DNA of 41,068 bases from Ureibacillus chungkukjangi (GCF_003217295.1 NZ_QJTJ01000028.1:1-41068); one strand, 5' to 3'; positions 32,335-40,244 are shown, numbered from the stretch's first letter. Numbers and translations are program-made. The notes: generated by a model not told the origin, from the letters alone.

Positions 32335-32377
32335 GAAAAAACCTTCTGCAAGGGAGTTATTGCCTTTTGAGAAGGTT
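32335..32377 (-). terminator. Terminator of the unknown gene at 32386
   Basis: On the minus strand AACCTTCTCAAAAGG (32377-32363) pairs with the segment ending AGAAGGTT (32354-32340), followed by T6-rich DNA. It lies nine bases after the stop. Confidence 0.78.
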
Positions 32378-32385
32378 GAATTTAT

Positions 32386-32892
32386 TTAGATTAAGTTTAA
32401 TAGTTTTTTAATCTTTAATAAATAGTTTTCATAGTTTGAGGTTTGTGTAAACTTCTTAAAATATTCAAAGAAGTATTTGCCTGACTTTAAAGTACTTTCG
32501 AGAAATTCAAATTCTGGTAAGATAAATTCTTTTGAATCAATTTTATTAATAAATAAAGTTGAATTCCCACACGCTCTTTTAATCGAAATTCCCTCGGGCT
32601 CTATCATCTTTGCTTCACCATTATTAATATACTCCTCAAGCCAATCGATAGTTATTACCCATCTAAGAACTAAGTAATTCCGAAAATCCTCATTGAATAA
32701 TTCTTCTTCATTATAAGTGAGTTTAATAAAGCCATAGGTTGTATCCAGATGCTTTTTAATTATTACAGATAGCTCCTTAGCATTATTACCACTGAGAATG
32801 AGTGCATCAAAATTCAAATTTGAACTAACTGAAGATGGGAATAATTCAGCATTCGGACCACCAAGGACTATACTTTCGACTTTTATTGGCAT
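32386..32892 (-). CDS. Hypothetical protein, no family recognised
   Basis: A 168-residue soluble, acidic protein without signal peptide or membrane helix. It has a mixed alpha/beta look, with an aromatic-rich acidic middle (LRWVITIDWLEEYINNG, about 76-92) and a helical C-terminus (KSGKYFFEYFKKF). It resembles the small solo immunity-like or SMI1/KNR4-style proteins in size and charge, but no motif proves this. It has no good ribosome site; the upstream sequence is AAAAAATAATG. It is more AT-rich than its neighbours, which may indicate acquisition. Its own terminator supports it being a gene. Confidence 0.6.
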   Translation of the reverse strand: MPIKVESIVLGGPNAELFPSSVSSNLNFDALILSGNNAKELSVIIKKHLDTTYGFIKLTYNEEELFNEDFRNYLVLRWVITIDWLEEYINNGEAKMIEPEGISIKRACGNSTLFINKIDSKEFILPEFEFLESTLKSGKYFFEYFKKFTQTSNYENYLLKIKKLLNLI

Positions 32893-32950
32893 TATTTTTT
32901 ACTACTTTCATAATAAAATTTTCATTTTAAATCTATTTATTTCTTTCAAG

Positions 32951-33006
32951 AAAGTAAAAAGCCTTTCAATTCCTAACGTTTCGTAAAACATCGAATCAAA
33001 GAGGCT
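32951..33006 (-). terminator. Terminator of the A-type Fe-S carrier gene
   Basis: On the minus strand AGCCTCTTTGATTC (33006-32993) pairs imperfectly with GAATTGAAAGGCT (32972-32960) around a loop that can itself pair, then TTTTTACTTT. Confidence 0.65.
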
Positions 33007-33078
33007 CTTAACTCAAATCTCATTTATCTAATTTTTGGTGATATAATTCTATTGAACATTTCAAAGTAAGATAAATTA

Positions 33079-33453
33079 TTACTCACAAACCTCCGGCGTA
33101 CCTTCAACTTTAGCTGTTCTAAACGAAGTACCACAGCCACATGAAGCAATGGCATTTGGATTATTGATGGTAAAACCGCCACCCATTAACGATTGTTTGT
33201 AGTCAATTTCCGTACCCATTAAGATTGGTGCGTCTTCACGGGAAACAAGAATTTTCAAACCGTGTTGCTCATCTATATAATCATCTTCACCTTGGCTCTG
33301 GTCAAAATTCATGCCATATGAAAGACCGCTACACCCTCCACCATGGATTGTTACACGTAAAAAAGAGCCTTCTTCTTCATTATGCTTTTGCATTTCTTTC
33401 ACACGTACTGAAGCAGCTTCAGATAAGTTAATTACCTTCTTTTCACTTGTCAT
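33079..33453 (-). CDS. yutM: A-type iron-sulfur carrier protein (HesB/IscA/SufA), YutM-like
   Basis: A 124-residue member of the HesB family. The three conserved cysteines are present: CSGLSYG in the middle and the C-terminal CGCG (NAIASCGCGTSFRTA). They carry an Fe-S cluster or iron for delivery to target proteins. The strong match to B. subtilis YutM, and the nearby NifU-like gene, support the name. The frame also starts at GTG 33462, but GGAAGG eight bases before ATG 33453 favours the latter. It is a solo gene. Confidence 0.92.
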   Translation of the reverse strand: MTSEKKVINLSEAASVRVKEMQKHNEEEGSFLRVTIHGGGCSGLSYGMNFDQSQGEDDYIDEQHGLKILVSREDAPILMGTEIDYKQSLMGGGFTINNPNAIASCGCGTSFRTAKVEGTPEVCE

Positions 33454-33671
33454 CCCATTCACCTTCCTTCTACCTATATAATATCAAGGAGCAATACAAA
33501 AATAAAGATATGTGCACTCAGTGCTACAATATGCATTCACAATAATTCCCAATACATTATCATTATAATAATACTAACCAAACTCATAAATAGGTCAATT
33601 TATTCACTACTTTCTAGTATGCAGATGATATAATAGTCTTAATATAAAATAAATGGGAGGGGTCAAACTAT

Positions 33672-34376
33672 ATGGAATTATCACCTTTCTATGAGAAAAA
33701 AGTTGAGTGTATCTGCTGTAATAAAGCATTTACTACAACGAAAATTCGTTCTAAGCTAGTTAAAGTTGAAAGTACCGATACTGATTTTTGTCCAACTTAT
33801 TCTGAAACATCTGTGCCAGCTTTATACTACAATGTTTTTGTCTGTGAGCATTGTGGCTTTTCTTTTACTGAAGACTTTTCTAAATATTTTGGCCCTAGTA
33901 TTAAAGAACAAATTCTAGAGCAGATTTCAAAAAAATGGGTGCCACGCAGCTACAACCATGAACGCTCACTTGCAGAGGCATTAGAAACTTATAAATTAGC
34001 ATTTGTTTGTGGGTCAATCAAAAAAGAAAAATTCATCACGCTTGCCGGACTTACATTAAGAATTGCCTGGATTTATCGCAAGCTTCAGAATGTTACCCAA
34101 GAACAACGATTCCTTAAAATCGCTCGCGATCAATATATTGAATCTTACTCAACTGAGGATTATGCCTCAACCCAGATGTCAGATACGCGAGTTATATATA
34201 TGATCGCAGAGCTTTCCAGAAGAATTGGCGATTTGGATTTAGCAACTCGCTACTATTCTAAAATAATCGAGAACCAACGTGTTGGCGGTGAAGCAAAAGT
34301 AATCGAAATGGCTAAAGAACAATGGCAGCTTGTTCGAGAAGAGCGTGAAAAAGTTAGAGCAGCTGAGGCTGTTTAA
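33672..34376 (+). CDS. DUF2225 family protein with zinc-ribbon-like cysteines
   Basis: A 234-residue protein. The N-terminal CICC pair (about 14-17) and the second CEHC pair (about 56-59) are spaced as in a zinc ribbon; the rest is helical and TPR-like (about 95-220). DUF2225 proteins occur widely in Firmicutes and no function is established. GGGAGGGG precedes ATG 33672. It is followed by its own terminator and is divergent from yutM. The family call is by pattern. Confidence 0.82.
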   Translation: MELSPFYEKKVECICCNKAFTTTKIRSKLVKVESTDTDFCPTYSETSVPALYYNVFVCEHCGFSFTEDFSKYFGPSIKEQILEQISKKWVPRSYNHERSLAEALETYKLAFVCGSIKKEKFITLAGLTLRIAWIYRKLQNVTQEQRFLKIARDQYIESYSTEDYASTQMSDTRVIYMIAELSRRIGDLDLATRYYSKIIENQRVGGEAKVIEMAKEQWQLVREEREKVRAAEAV

Positions 34377-34382
34377 AATAAG

Positions 34383-34424
34383 ATGTCTTAAAAGTTATAG
34401 TAGTAACTTTTGAGGCATTTTTTT
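34383..34424 (+). terminator. Terminator of the DUF2225 gene
   Basis: Arms ATGTCTTAAAAGTTA (34383-34397) and TAACTTTTGAGGCAT (34404-34418), one wobble-type mismatch, then T7. Confidence 0.85.
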
Positions 34425-34487
34425 GTGGAGGAAATTAATGATGGATTGGAGATGGGTTTGTTTTATTTTGATTTGAAACTACCGATG

Positions 34488-34796
34488 CGTTTCGTCCCCT
34501 TCATGAAACGCGTTTTGAGCTGCGATTATCCATCCGATACACTTCATCCCCTCTATGAACTCATTACTCACTAACCAAGGTCTCCTTTCACGTTTCATTC
34601 CCTTCATGAACGCGTTCTAAGCTATGATTACCCTTCCAATGCACTTCATCCCTTCGATGAAACGCATTTCACACTAACCATAATCTCCCTTCACGTTTCA
34701 CCTCCTGCATGAAAGGTGTTTCGATCTTCGATTACCCTTCCGTTGCACTTCCTCCCCCATCAACCGCATTAAAATTTACTCTCTCCTCCCCAACCA
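34488..34796. repeat. Degenerate tandem repeat, three units of 103 bp, each two half-units
   Basis: Units begin with CGTTTC at 34488, 34591 and 34694, exactly 103 bp apart. Each contains a second related block about 52 bp in (for example CACTTCATCCCC at 34540). Blocks read roughly CRYTTCATCCCTTCATGAA and some are palindromic (GCGTTTC...GAAACGC, 34487-34511). The plus strand is pyrimidine-rich. The period is not a multiple of three and no ORF with a ribosome site follows it, so it is noncoding. It fills most of the 495-bp gap between the DUF2225 gene and yutI. The third unit is the most decayed. Confidence 0.8.
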
Positions 34797-34807
34797 GTCA
34801 AACCAAC

Positions 34808-34852
34808 AAAAAAAAGCCCGATTCAGAAAACTTCACCGTTTTCCGAATCGGG
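34808..34852 (-). terminator. Terminator of yutI
   Basis: On the minus strand CCCGATTCGGAAAAC (34852-34838) pairs with GTTTTCTGAATCGGG (34831-34817), 6-nt loop, then C and a run of T. Confidence 0.88.
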
Positions 34853-34871
34853 TTTCATTATATTCTTTATA

Positions 34872-35111
34872 TTAGAATACTTGCTCTACTTCGATGATTC
34901 CTGGTACTTCTTCTAATAGTGCACGTTCGATACCAGCTTTTAGAGTGATTGTAGAACTTGGGCAGCTTCCGCATGCACCTAATAGGCGTAAACGAACGAT
35001 ACCGTCTTCAACGTCTACTAATTCACAGTCTCCTCCATCGCGTAGTAAGAATGGACGTAATTTATCTAAAACTTCTTGTACTTGTTCTTTTTGTTGTTCT
35101 AAATCTGTCAT
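34872..35111 (-). CDS. yutI: NifU-like Fe-S scaffold protein, YutI
   Basis: A 79-residue protein consisting of the NifU C-terminal (Nfu) domain. The cluster motif CGSC ([16 protein letters not shown]) is intact, with [22 protein letters not shown] before it. It binds a [4Fe-4S] cluster and delivers it to apoproteins. It is close to B. subtilis YutI except for a shorter N-terminus. AAGGAG precedes the start. It is divergent from yuzD, the same neighbour as in B. subtilis. Confidence 0.94.
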   Translation of the reverse strand: MTDLEQQKEQVQEVLDKLRPFLLRDGGDCELVDVEDGIVRLRLLGACGSCPSSTITLKAGIERALLEEVPGIIEVEQVF

Positions 35112-35194
35112 TTCCCTCGACTCCTTTCATTAAAATAATTATAATGTGAAGAAAGAAAAAAATCCATAATTTGAGTTCATGAAAGGTTGATTCT

Positions 35195-35524
35195 ATGAAA
35201 GAAAATAATCCCATTATTGAAGTTTTTGGTGCCGAAGTGATTTGTGCTAGCTGTGTCAATGCTCCATCTTCAAAAGATACATATGAATGGCTACAGGCTG
35301 CAATCAGTCGAAAATTCCCAAAGGACTCGTTTTCTATTCGCTATATCGATATTGAACAGCCTTTAGAGAACGAGCGTGATAAGGAATGGGCAGAACGTAT
35401 TCAAAATGATGAGTTCTTTTATCCACTGGTTCTTATCAACGGTGACGTCATCGGTGAAGGATATATTCAAATTCAACCAATCTTCTCTACATTAGAAAAA
35501 CTTGGATTTGTAGCAACTGAATAA
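35195..35524 (+). CDS. yuzD: YuzD family (DUF1462) thioredoxin-fold-like protein
   Basis: A 109-residue protein. EVFGAEVICASCVNAPSSKDTYEWLQAAI (9-37) carries the CASC redox-type CxxC motif of DUF1462, and the later FYPLVLINGDVIGEGY resembles the cis-proline region of glutaredoxin folds. The function is unknown; a redox or Fe-S helper role is suggested by yutI next to it. The start has GAAAGGTTG upstream. A strong terminator follows. Confidence 0.88.
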   Translation: MKENNPIIEVFGAEVICASCVNAPSSKDTYEWLQAAISRKFPKDSFSIRYIDIEQPLENERDKEWAERIQNDEFFYPLVLINGDVIGEGYIQIQPIFSTLEKLGFVATE

Positions 35525-35540
35525 AATCTTACTTAACTAA

Positions 35541-35605
35541 ACAAAATCTCTATAGGCTCGTTAAGCTTTAATGTAACAAGTTTATAGAGATTTTGTATTT
35601 TTTTA
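35541..35605 (+). terminator. Terminator of yuzD
   Basis: Perfect 14-bp arms ACAAAATCTCTATA (35541-35554) and TATAGAGATTTTGT (35583-35596) around a 28-nt loop, then a run of T. Confidence 0.85.
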
Positions 35606-35637
35606 TTATGCTTCAGTTAATTGAAAATTATTTGTTC

Positions 35638-36711
35638 TTATTGAGAATCGTTTTGGCGTTTATACATCCAAAGTAGACCTGATTTCATTAAACGAGCAAT
35701 ACGACCTGTTACTGTTGTATCTGCTAAATGAACAAAGCCTTGTTTCTTCCCTAAAGAACCCATGAAACCTTTAAGCTTGATTGGTGGCATTTTTTCAGGA
35801 AGTGGTTCGTTTCTCCAACGCTTACTTAATACTTTGACAATACGCTCCGCTTGTTCTTCAGCTAGCTGGGCGCTTGCTGGTAAGTCCGATGAAGCACAGT
35901 CTCCAACTACGAAAACATTCTCATCATCTAATAGGTGGAAATATTGGTTCACGATTGGACGACCTTTGCGATCCTTTTCTGCATCCATATTGCGTACAAT
36001 TTCAACTGGTTGAACGCCAGCTGTCCAAACAACAGCATCCACTTCTATCACTTCTTCATGATTGTAGAGCTTCGTTGGTTCAACTTTAGTAATGTTTGAC
36101 TCAGCAATTACTTCAACATCATGCTTGATAAACCAATCTTTTACATAGTTACTTAATTTCTCAGGGAAATCACGTAAAATACGTGCTGAACGGTCAAATA
36201 ATTTAATTTTTAAATCTGAACGACTTTCACGTAATTCACTTGCTAGTTCAATTCCACTTAATCCAGCTCCAACGATACCAACAACCGAGCCTGGTGGCAG
36301 ACCTAACAGCTTTTCAAAAGTTTTGCGTGATTTAGCGATTGTTTGAATGCTATAGCTATTTTCTTGTGCTCCTGGTACGTTGTGGTAGTCATCCTCACAG
36401 CCAAGACCAATTACTAAGTCATCATAAGAAATTGTTTGGCCATCCTCTAGATAAACAACTTTTTCTTTGCGATCAATATTAGTAATTTCACCATAAACTC
36501 GTTTTAAGCGATCATGCTCTGGGAAACTAACACGAACATTTTTGTCTGTTGTCGTACCTGCTGCTAATGCATAAAACTCTGTTTTTAAGCTATGGTGTGG
36601 TGTTCTATCAACTAAAGTTATCATTGTATCTTCTGGAAAGTTATTTGGTAATAGGCGCAGTAAAATACGCATATTTCCGTAACCTCCACCTAGTAAAACT
36701 AGTTTTCTCAT
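35638..36711 (-). CDS. yutJ: NADH dehydrogenase-like flavoprotein, YutJ
   Basis: A 357-residue two-dinucleotide-fold oxidoreductase. FAD site: LVLLGGGYGNMR (3-14); NAD(P)H site: VGIVGAGLSGIELASELRE (about 143-161); C-terminal FAD motif VFVVGDCAS. It resembles type II NADH dehydrogenases but is shorter (about 400 is usual) and ends soon after GLLWMYKR, so it may lack a full membrane-binding tail. Probable electron transfer from NADH to quinone or another acceptor. It is divergent from yuzB; its promoter is overlapped by a Rex site, fitting control by the NADH/NAD+ ratio. GGAGAG precedes the start. Confidence 0.9.
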   Translation of the reverse strand: MRKLVLLGGGYGNMRILLRLLPNNFPEDTMITLVDRTPHHSLKTEFYALAAGTTTDKNVRVSFPEHDRLKRVYGEITNIDRKEKVVYLEDGQTISYDDLVIGLGCEDDYHNVPGAQENSYSIQTIAKSRKTFEKLLGLPPGSVVGIVGAGLSGIELASELRESRSDLKIKLFDRSARILRDFPEKLSNYVKDWFIKHDVEVIAESNITKVEPTKLYNHEEVIEVDAVVWTAGVQPVEIVRNMDAEKDRKGRPIVNQYFHLLDDENVFVVGDCASSDLPASAQLAEEQAERIVKVLSKRWRNEPLPEKMPPIKLKGFMGSLGKKQGFVHLADTTVTGRIARLMKSGLLWMYKRQNDSQ

Positions 36712-36776
36712 AAAATACTCTCCTATATCTGATGTCGATTGTTTAAGTAAAAATCGTTCACAATTTATCCATAAAG

Positions 36777-36805
36777 AGTATAACTTATTGTGAGATGTTT
36801 CACAA
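36777..36805 (-). promoter_or_regulatory. yutJ promoter
   Basis: On the minus strand TTGTGA (36805-36800), a 17-nt spacer and TATACT (36782-36777). The -35 box and most of the spacer lie inside Rex site 1. Confidence 0.68.
36788..36805. promoter_or_regulatory. Rex-type operator 1
   Basis: TTGTGAGATGTTTCACAA matches the Rex consensus TTGTGAANNNNTTCACAA with one mismatch. It covers the -35 box of yutJ, so Rex should repress it at high NAD+. Confidence 0.72.
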
Positions 36806-36822
36806 TATCTTTATCTAATTTT

Positions 36823-36840
36823 TTGTGAAAAGTTTCACAA
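36823..36840. promoter_or_regulatory. Rex-type operator 2
   Basis: TTGTGAAAAGTTTCACAA is a perfect match to the Rex consensus, inside a longer inverted repeat with 11-bp arms. It lies 35 bp (centre to centre) from site 1 and 12 bp before the yuzB -35 box. A single half site TTCACAA also occurs at 36757-36763. Confidence 0.78.
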
Positions 36841-36851
36841 AAACTCATTCA

Positions 36852-36880
36852 TTGACGAAAGCTAAAAAACAGAGTAGAGT
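36852..36880 (+). promoter_or_regulatory. yuzB promoter
   Basis: TTGACG (36852-36857), a 17-nt spacer and TAGAGT (36875-36880). Transcription would start only about 15 nt before the GTG start, which is tight. Confidence 0.5.
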
Positions 36881-36901
36881 GTCTAGTGAGGTGACAACGG
36901 C

Positions 36902-37138
36902 GTGAATCCATTAGTAGAGTTTTGCATTAGTAATCTAGCAAATGGTGCTCAAGAAACCTATGATGTTCTAGAAAATGATCCAGAGATCGATGTTCTCGAA
37001 TATGGGTGCTTAAGCTACTGTTCATTATGCGACCAAAATTTATACGCACTTGTAAATGGTGATATCGTAGAAGCTGATACACCTGAAGAATTGACTAAAA
37101 AAATCTATCAATACATTGAAGAAAATCCTCTTTTCTAA
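36902..37138 (+). CDS. yuzB: YuzB family protein (DUF1450)
   Basis: A 78-residue protein with four cysteines: C8 and the cluster CLSYCSLC (about 36-43). This is the DUF1450/YuzB family, conserved next to yutJ in Bacillales. The cysteine pattern suggests metal or Fe-S binding, but no role is proved. The start is GTG 36902 with GAGGTGA seven bases before. It is divergent from yutJ and may share Rex control. Confidence 0.88.
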   Translation: MNPLVEFCISNLANGAQETYDVLENDPEIDVLEYGCLSYCSLCDQNLYALVNGDIVEADTPEELTKKIYQYIEENPLF

Positions 37139-37157
37139 GGAGGATCATTCATATTGA

Positions 37158-37196
37158 AAAATTCCGCGCACAATTGTACGCGGAATTTTATTTTAT
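37158..37196. terminator. Bidirectional terminator between yuzB and yutF
   Basis: AAAATTCCGCG (37158-37168) pairs with CGCGGAATTTT (37179-37189), 10-nt loop, AT-rich on both sides with TATTTTA after the plus-strand arm. Confidence 0.8.
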
Positions 37197-37960
37197 ACGA
37201 TTTCTAGCTCTTCTATACAATAAGTAGGCTTATTGTCCTTTTGTAAAACAATCTCCGTACTCACTACCCCAGTATTAACATGAATCGTATCGCAGCCAAA
37301 TCGGATCCCACATAATATATCGGTATCATAATTGTCTCCAATCATCACCATTTCATCCTTTTTGAATCCATACTCTTCCTGAATCACTTCAAGCATAACT
37401 GGCGAAGGCTTTCCTACAAAGATTGGCTCCACTTGCGCTACATTTGCTACCAGACGTACAAAGGAGCCGTTCCCCGGAAGAAATCCTAGCTCACTAGGAA
37501 AACGAATATCTTCATTTGTTCCTACTAATTTTGCCCCTGCCTGGAGTGCAAGGGATGCCTTTACTAACTTCATGTAGTCTACTGTTCGATCTATTCCCAT
37601 GACAACCACATCTGGTCGTGCTTCATCAGTATCCACAAGATTTAATCCCTCTGCCTCCAAAGCCGATTTGATACCATCAGATCCAATCATAAAAATAGTT
37701 GCATCCTTATAATGCTGTGTAACATACTTTGCAGTTGTTAAAGCACTGCTATATATTCTATGGGTAGGTGTATCAATTCCAATATCGGCTAAAACCTTTT
37801 GTAATTGCCCTGGTGTTTTTGAGGAATTATTTGTTACGAAAAAATACTCTAGCTGTTCTTTTTGCAGCTGATGAATAAATCGAACAGCAGAATCAATTCC
37901 CTTTTTCCCACGATAAACAGTTCCGTCTAAATCAAAACAATAGGCTTTATATTTTTTCAT
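37193..37960 (-). CDS. yutF: HAD-superfamily IIA phosphatase, YutF (NagD-like)
   Basis: A 255-residue hydrolase. Motif I FDLDGTVYRG (9-18) holds the nucleophilic aspartate; FFVTNNSSKTP gives motif II; KPSP near 180 the lysine; and MVMIGDNYDTDI the acidic motif IV. It matches the YutF subgroup of NagD-like phosphatases that act on small phosphorylated compounds; the substrate is unknown. Its ATG overlaps the yutE stop in an ATGA, so the two are translated as a coupled pair. Confidence 0.92.
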   Translation of the reverse strand: MKKYKAYCFDLDGTVYRGKKGIDSAVRFIHQLQKEQLEYFFVTNNSSKTPGQLQKVLADIGIDTPTHRIYSSALTTAKYVTQHYKDATIFMIGSDGIKSALEAEGLNLVDTDEARPDVVVMGIDRTVDYMKLVKASLALQAGAKLVGTNEDIRFPSELGFLPGNGSFVRLVANVAQVEPIFVGKPSPVMLEVIQEEYGFKKDEMVMIGDNYDTDILCGIRFGCDTIHVNTGVVSTEIVLQKDNKPTYCIEELEIV

Positions 37961-38409
37961 TCAGCATTCTCCGGTAAAAATGCTGAAACCGGACCAAGCT
38001 CGTTTTCTAAATAGTTAGTTACAAGTGGTGTGAACTGTTTAATGGCCTCTAAATTGTCTGTAAGCACTTTCAGAACAATTTGGTTATCTACTTGTACAAA
38101 TTCACGCACTAGCATTTTACGCAAGCCCACAACCTCTTTAAAAGGCATTTCCATCTCAGAAGTAATTACTTTTTCATCTAACAGGATTTCGATAATATCT
38201 TCATAGCTTCCTGGGTCACGCATGATGAATCCATCGATTATTAAGTTCCCTACATCCATTAAGGCTTCCATTGTATTATGACCAATACGTTGTAAAGCTA
38301 GGGCTGTAATATCATTCTGTAACCAATTCTGTTCTTTTTCAAAAATAGTAATTAGCTCGTCTAGGTGCTTTAAAGTTACTGAAATTTTATTACGATCTAC
38401 AAAATACAT
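37957..38409 (-). CDS. yutE: YutE family protein (DUF86, HepT-like)
   Basis: A 150-residue helical protein of the DUF86 family, related in fold to HepT. The R-x4-6-H-type motif RIGHNTMEALMDVGNLIIDG is present in a modified form, and MYFVDRNKISV is the usual YutE N-terminus. HepT proteins are toxins paired with MntA nucleotidyltransferases; no partner is encoded here and yutE is a conserved chromosomal gene, so a toxin role is unlikely. ATG 38409 is chosen over ATG 38424 because of GGGGGA and the family's N-terminus. It is the first gene of a yutE-yutF operon. Confidence 0.88.
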   Translation of the reverse strand: MYFVDRNKISVTLKHLDELITIFEKEQNWLQNDITALALQRIGHNTMEALMDVGNLIIDGFIMRDPGSYEDIIEILLDEKVITSEMEMPFKEVVGLRKMLVREFVQVDNQIVLKVLTDNLEAIKQFTPLVTNYLENELGPVSAFLPENAE

Positions 38410-38495
38410 AAATGGTTCCCCCATTATTTAAAGTTGATAGTTATTTCCCTTATATAGTAACATATTCTTTATAGTTGGAAGGAGTCCTATACAAA

Positions 38496-38762
38496 ATGGA
38501 GCGTTTTTTCTTATATGATGATGTAGAAGAGTCAAAAACAAGATTTGTCAGCTTTACTGGCAAAAAATTACGTTATGATTTAGCGATTATGCAATCCTCT
38601 CGTTTTTTCGGGAAGGTATTAGTTTTAGATATGCAAATGGGTCGCTTTGCGATTATCGGCCCAGATGATGTAGAAGAACCTGGATATCTGGAGCACGTCT
38701 TCAACAAAACTGAAGAAGAAGCTGAGGATTTACGTGAGTATCTAAATGAATTATTGGCTTAA
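38496..38762 (+). CDS. yutD: YutD family protein (DUF1027)
   Basis: An 88-residue cytoplasmic protein of the DUF1027 family, with FVSFTGKKLRYDLAIMQSSRFFGKVLVLDMQMGRFAIIG split around two beta strands and an acidic C-terminus. The function is unknown, though it is highly conserved in Bacillales and resides beside yutE/yutF in B. subtilis. The frame opens at TTG 38475, but AAGGAG at 38479-38484 and family length favour ATG 38496. Confidence 0.88.
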   Translation: MERFFLYDDVEESKTRFVSFTGKKLRYDLAIMQSSRFFGKVLVLDMQMGRFAIIGPDDVEEPGYLEHVFNKTEEEAEDLREYLNELLA

Positions 38763-38800
38763 AAAATGACACTTGATGTTTTCCATCGAGTGTCATTTTT
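38762..38800. terminator. Bidirectional terminator between yutD and the efflux gene
   Basis: Arms 38762-38778 and 38784-38800 (AAAAATGACACTYGATG and complement, one wobble), 5-nt loop, T and A runs on both sides. Confidence 0.88.
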
Positions 38801-38804
38801 CTTT

Positions 38805-40244
38805 CTATGATGCCTCTTCTACTGTCATTTCAGTCTTTACTGGTCTTTTTAACGGTGTGAACAATGTAATCAGTAAAGCAAGAACCGCTAAAATTGCCAT
38901 AAAGTAATAGGCGTCTCCTGAAGCAAATATTGATGACAATGCTTTAATGCCCTCTGTTGTACCTTGAGCACTTAAATCCACTGCATAGTTTGTTTGTTTT
39001 CCTGTATAAATTGTGACAATTATTGCTGTACCAATCGCACCAGCAATTTGACGGACTGTATTATTTACTGCAGTACCATGTGTTACTAGCTCCTTCGGTA
39101 AGGCATTTAAAGCTGCTGTATTTAATGGCATTGTTATAAAACTTAACCCAATACGTAAGAAAATCGTACGAATCATTAGGAATGTAAAGGTTGTTGTTTC
39201 ACTTAAGTCAGTTACAACCCACATTGACGGAATGACGAATAGTAAACCGATTATAAATAAAGGCTTTGCACCGAATCGGTCAAATAATTTCCCAGTAACA
39301 GGCGATAATAACGCATTAATAATTGCCCCTGGAAGTAATAATAGACCTGCATCAAATGCCGTAAAACCACGACCATCTTGTAGATAGATTGGTAACAGAA
39401 TCATATCCGCATATAACATCATCGTAACGATAATGTTAATAAGAGAGGTCATAGTAAATGTTTTATTCTGAAATACACGTACATTTAAGAATGGATCGTT
39501 GGAACGTAATTGGTGAATGGTAAAATAAGTTAACACTAACAATCCACCGATAATTTCTGTCAATACCCACACATCATCCCATCCATGACTTCCTGCATTA
39601 CTAAATCCATATAATACTAGTCCAAAGCCAAGAGTTGAAAGTATCACACTAAATATATCTAATTCAGCTTTAGACCCTTCATTTACATTAACTAAATATT
39701 TTAGGGCAAGTAGAATGACAAGAGTAACAAAAGGTATGATGCCAATGAACAACCACCGCCATGATACATATTCAATTAAAAAGCCCGACAAAGTAGGAGC
39801 AATTGCTGGCGCGAAGATTAGGGCAATCCCTACAAGCCCCATCGCACTCCCTCGTTTTTCAGGCGGGAATATAAACATAACGATACTCATCATCAACGGC
39901 ATAATAATTCCTGCTCCAGCTGCCTGAATCATACGACCTGTAAGTAATATCGCAAAATTCGGAGCAACTGCACAAAAAATTGAACCGATTAATAATAATA
40001 GCATCGAGCTAAGAAACAATTGACGTGTTGAGAAACGCTTCATTAAAAAAGCGGTTATCGGAATTAAAACACCGTTAACCAGCATGAAGCCTGTTGCCAA
40101 CCATTGCACCGTTGTTCCATTTACACTGAACACTTCCATAAACTTACTTAGAGCAACATTTAAAATCGTTTGATTTAAAATGGAGATAAACCCTCCAAGT
40201 AATAGCACAAAAAGTAATATTTTCTTATTTATTTGTTGAGTCAT
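38805..40244 (-). CDS. MFS multidrug efflux transporter, DHA2 (EmrB/QacA) type
   Basis: A 479-residue major facilitator with fourteen predicted helices. LNQTILNVALSKFMEVF at the N-terminus matches the LD-TIVNVALP signature of the EmrB/QacA family, with N in place of the usual D. ATGFMLVNGVLIPITAFLMKRFSTRQLF and GRMIQAAGAGIIMPLMMSIV are further motifs. It should export drugs or toxic compounds with protons. It is divergent from a TetR-family gene that most likely represses it. The start has GGGAGG (as GGGAGGCC) upstream of ATG 40244. Confidence 0.9.
   Translation of the reverse strand: MTQQINKKILLFVLLLGGFISILNQTILNVALSKFMEVFSVNGTTVQWLATGFMLVNGVLIPITAFLMKRFSTRQLFLSSMLLLLIGSIFCAVAPNFAILLTGRMIQAAGAGIIMPLMMSIVMFIFPPEKRGSAMGLVGIALIFAPAIAPTLSGFLIEYVSWRWLFIGIIPFVTLVILLALKYLVNVNEGSKAELDIFSVILSTLGFGLVLYGFSNAGSHGWDDVWVLTEIIGGLLVLTYFTIHQLRSNDPFLNVRVFQNKTFTMTSLINIIVTMMLYADMILLPIYLQDGRGFTAFDAGLLLLPGAIINALLSPVTGKLFDRFGAKPLFIIGLLFVIPSMWVVTDLSETTTFTFLMIRTIFLRIGLSFITMPLNTAALNALPKELVTHGTAVNNTVRQIAGAIGTAIIVTIYTGKQTNYAVDLSAQGTTEGIKALSSIFASGDAYYFMAILAVLALLITLFTPLKRPVKTEMTVEEAS

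Noticed and set aside
34488-34796. CRISPR array
   Set aside because: There are only three degenerate 103-bp units with no short identical repeats and unique spacers, and no cas genes.
37957-38409. HepT toxin of a MntA/HepT toxin-antitoxin pair
   Set aside because: No MntA-type nucleotidyltransferase is adjacent; the gene is coupled to yutF and is the conserved housekeeping yutE.
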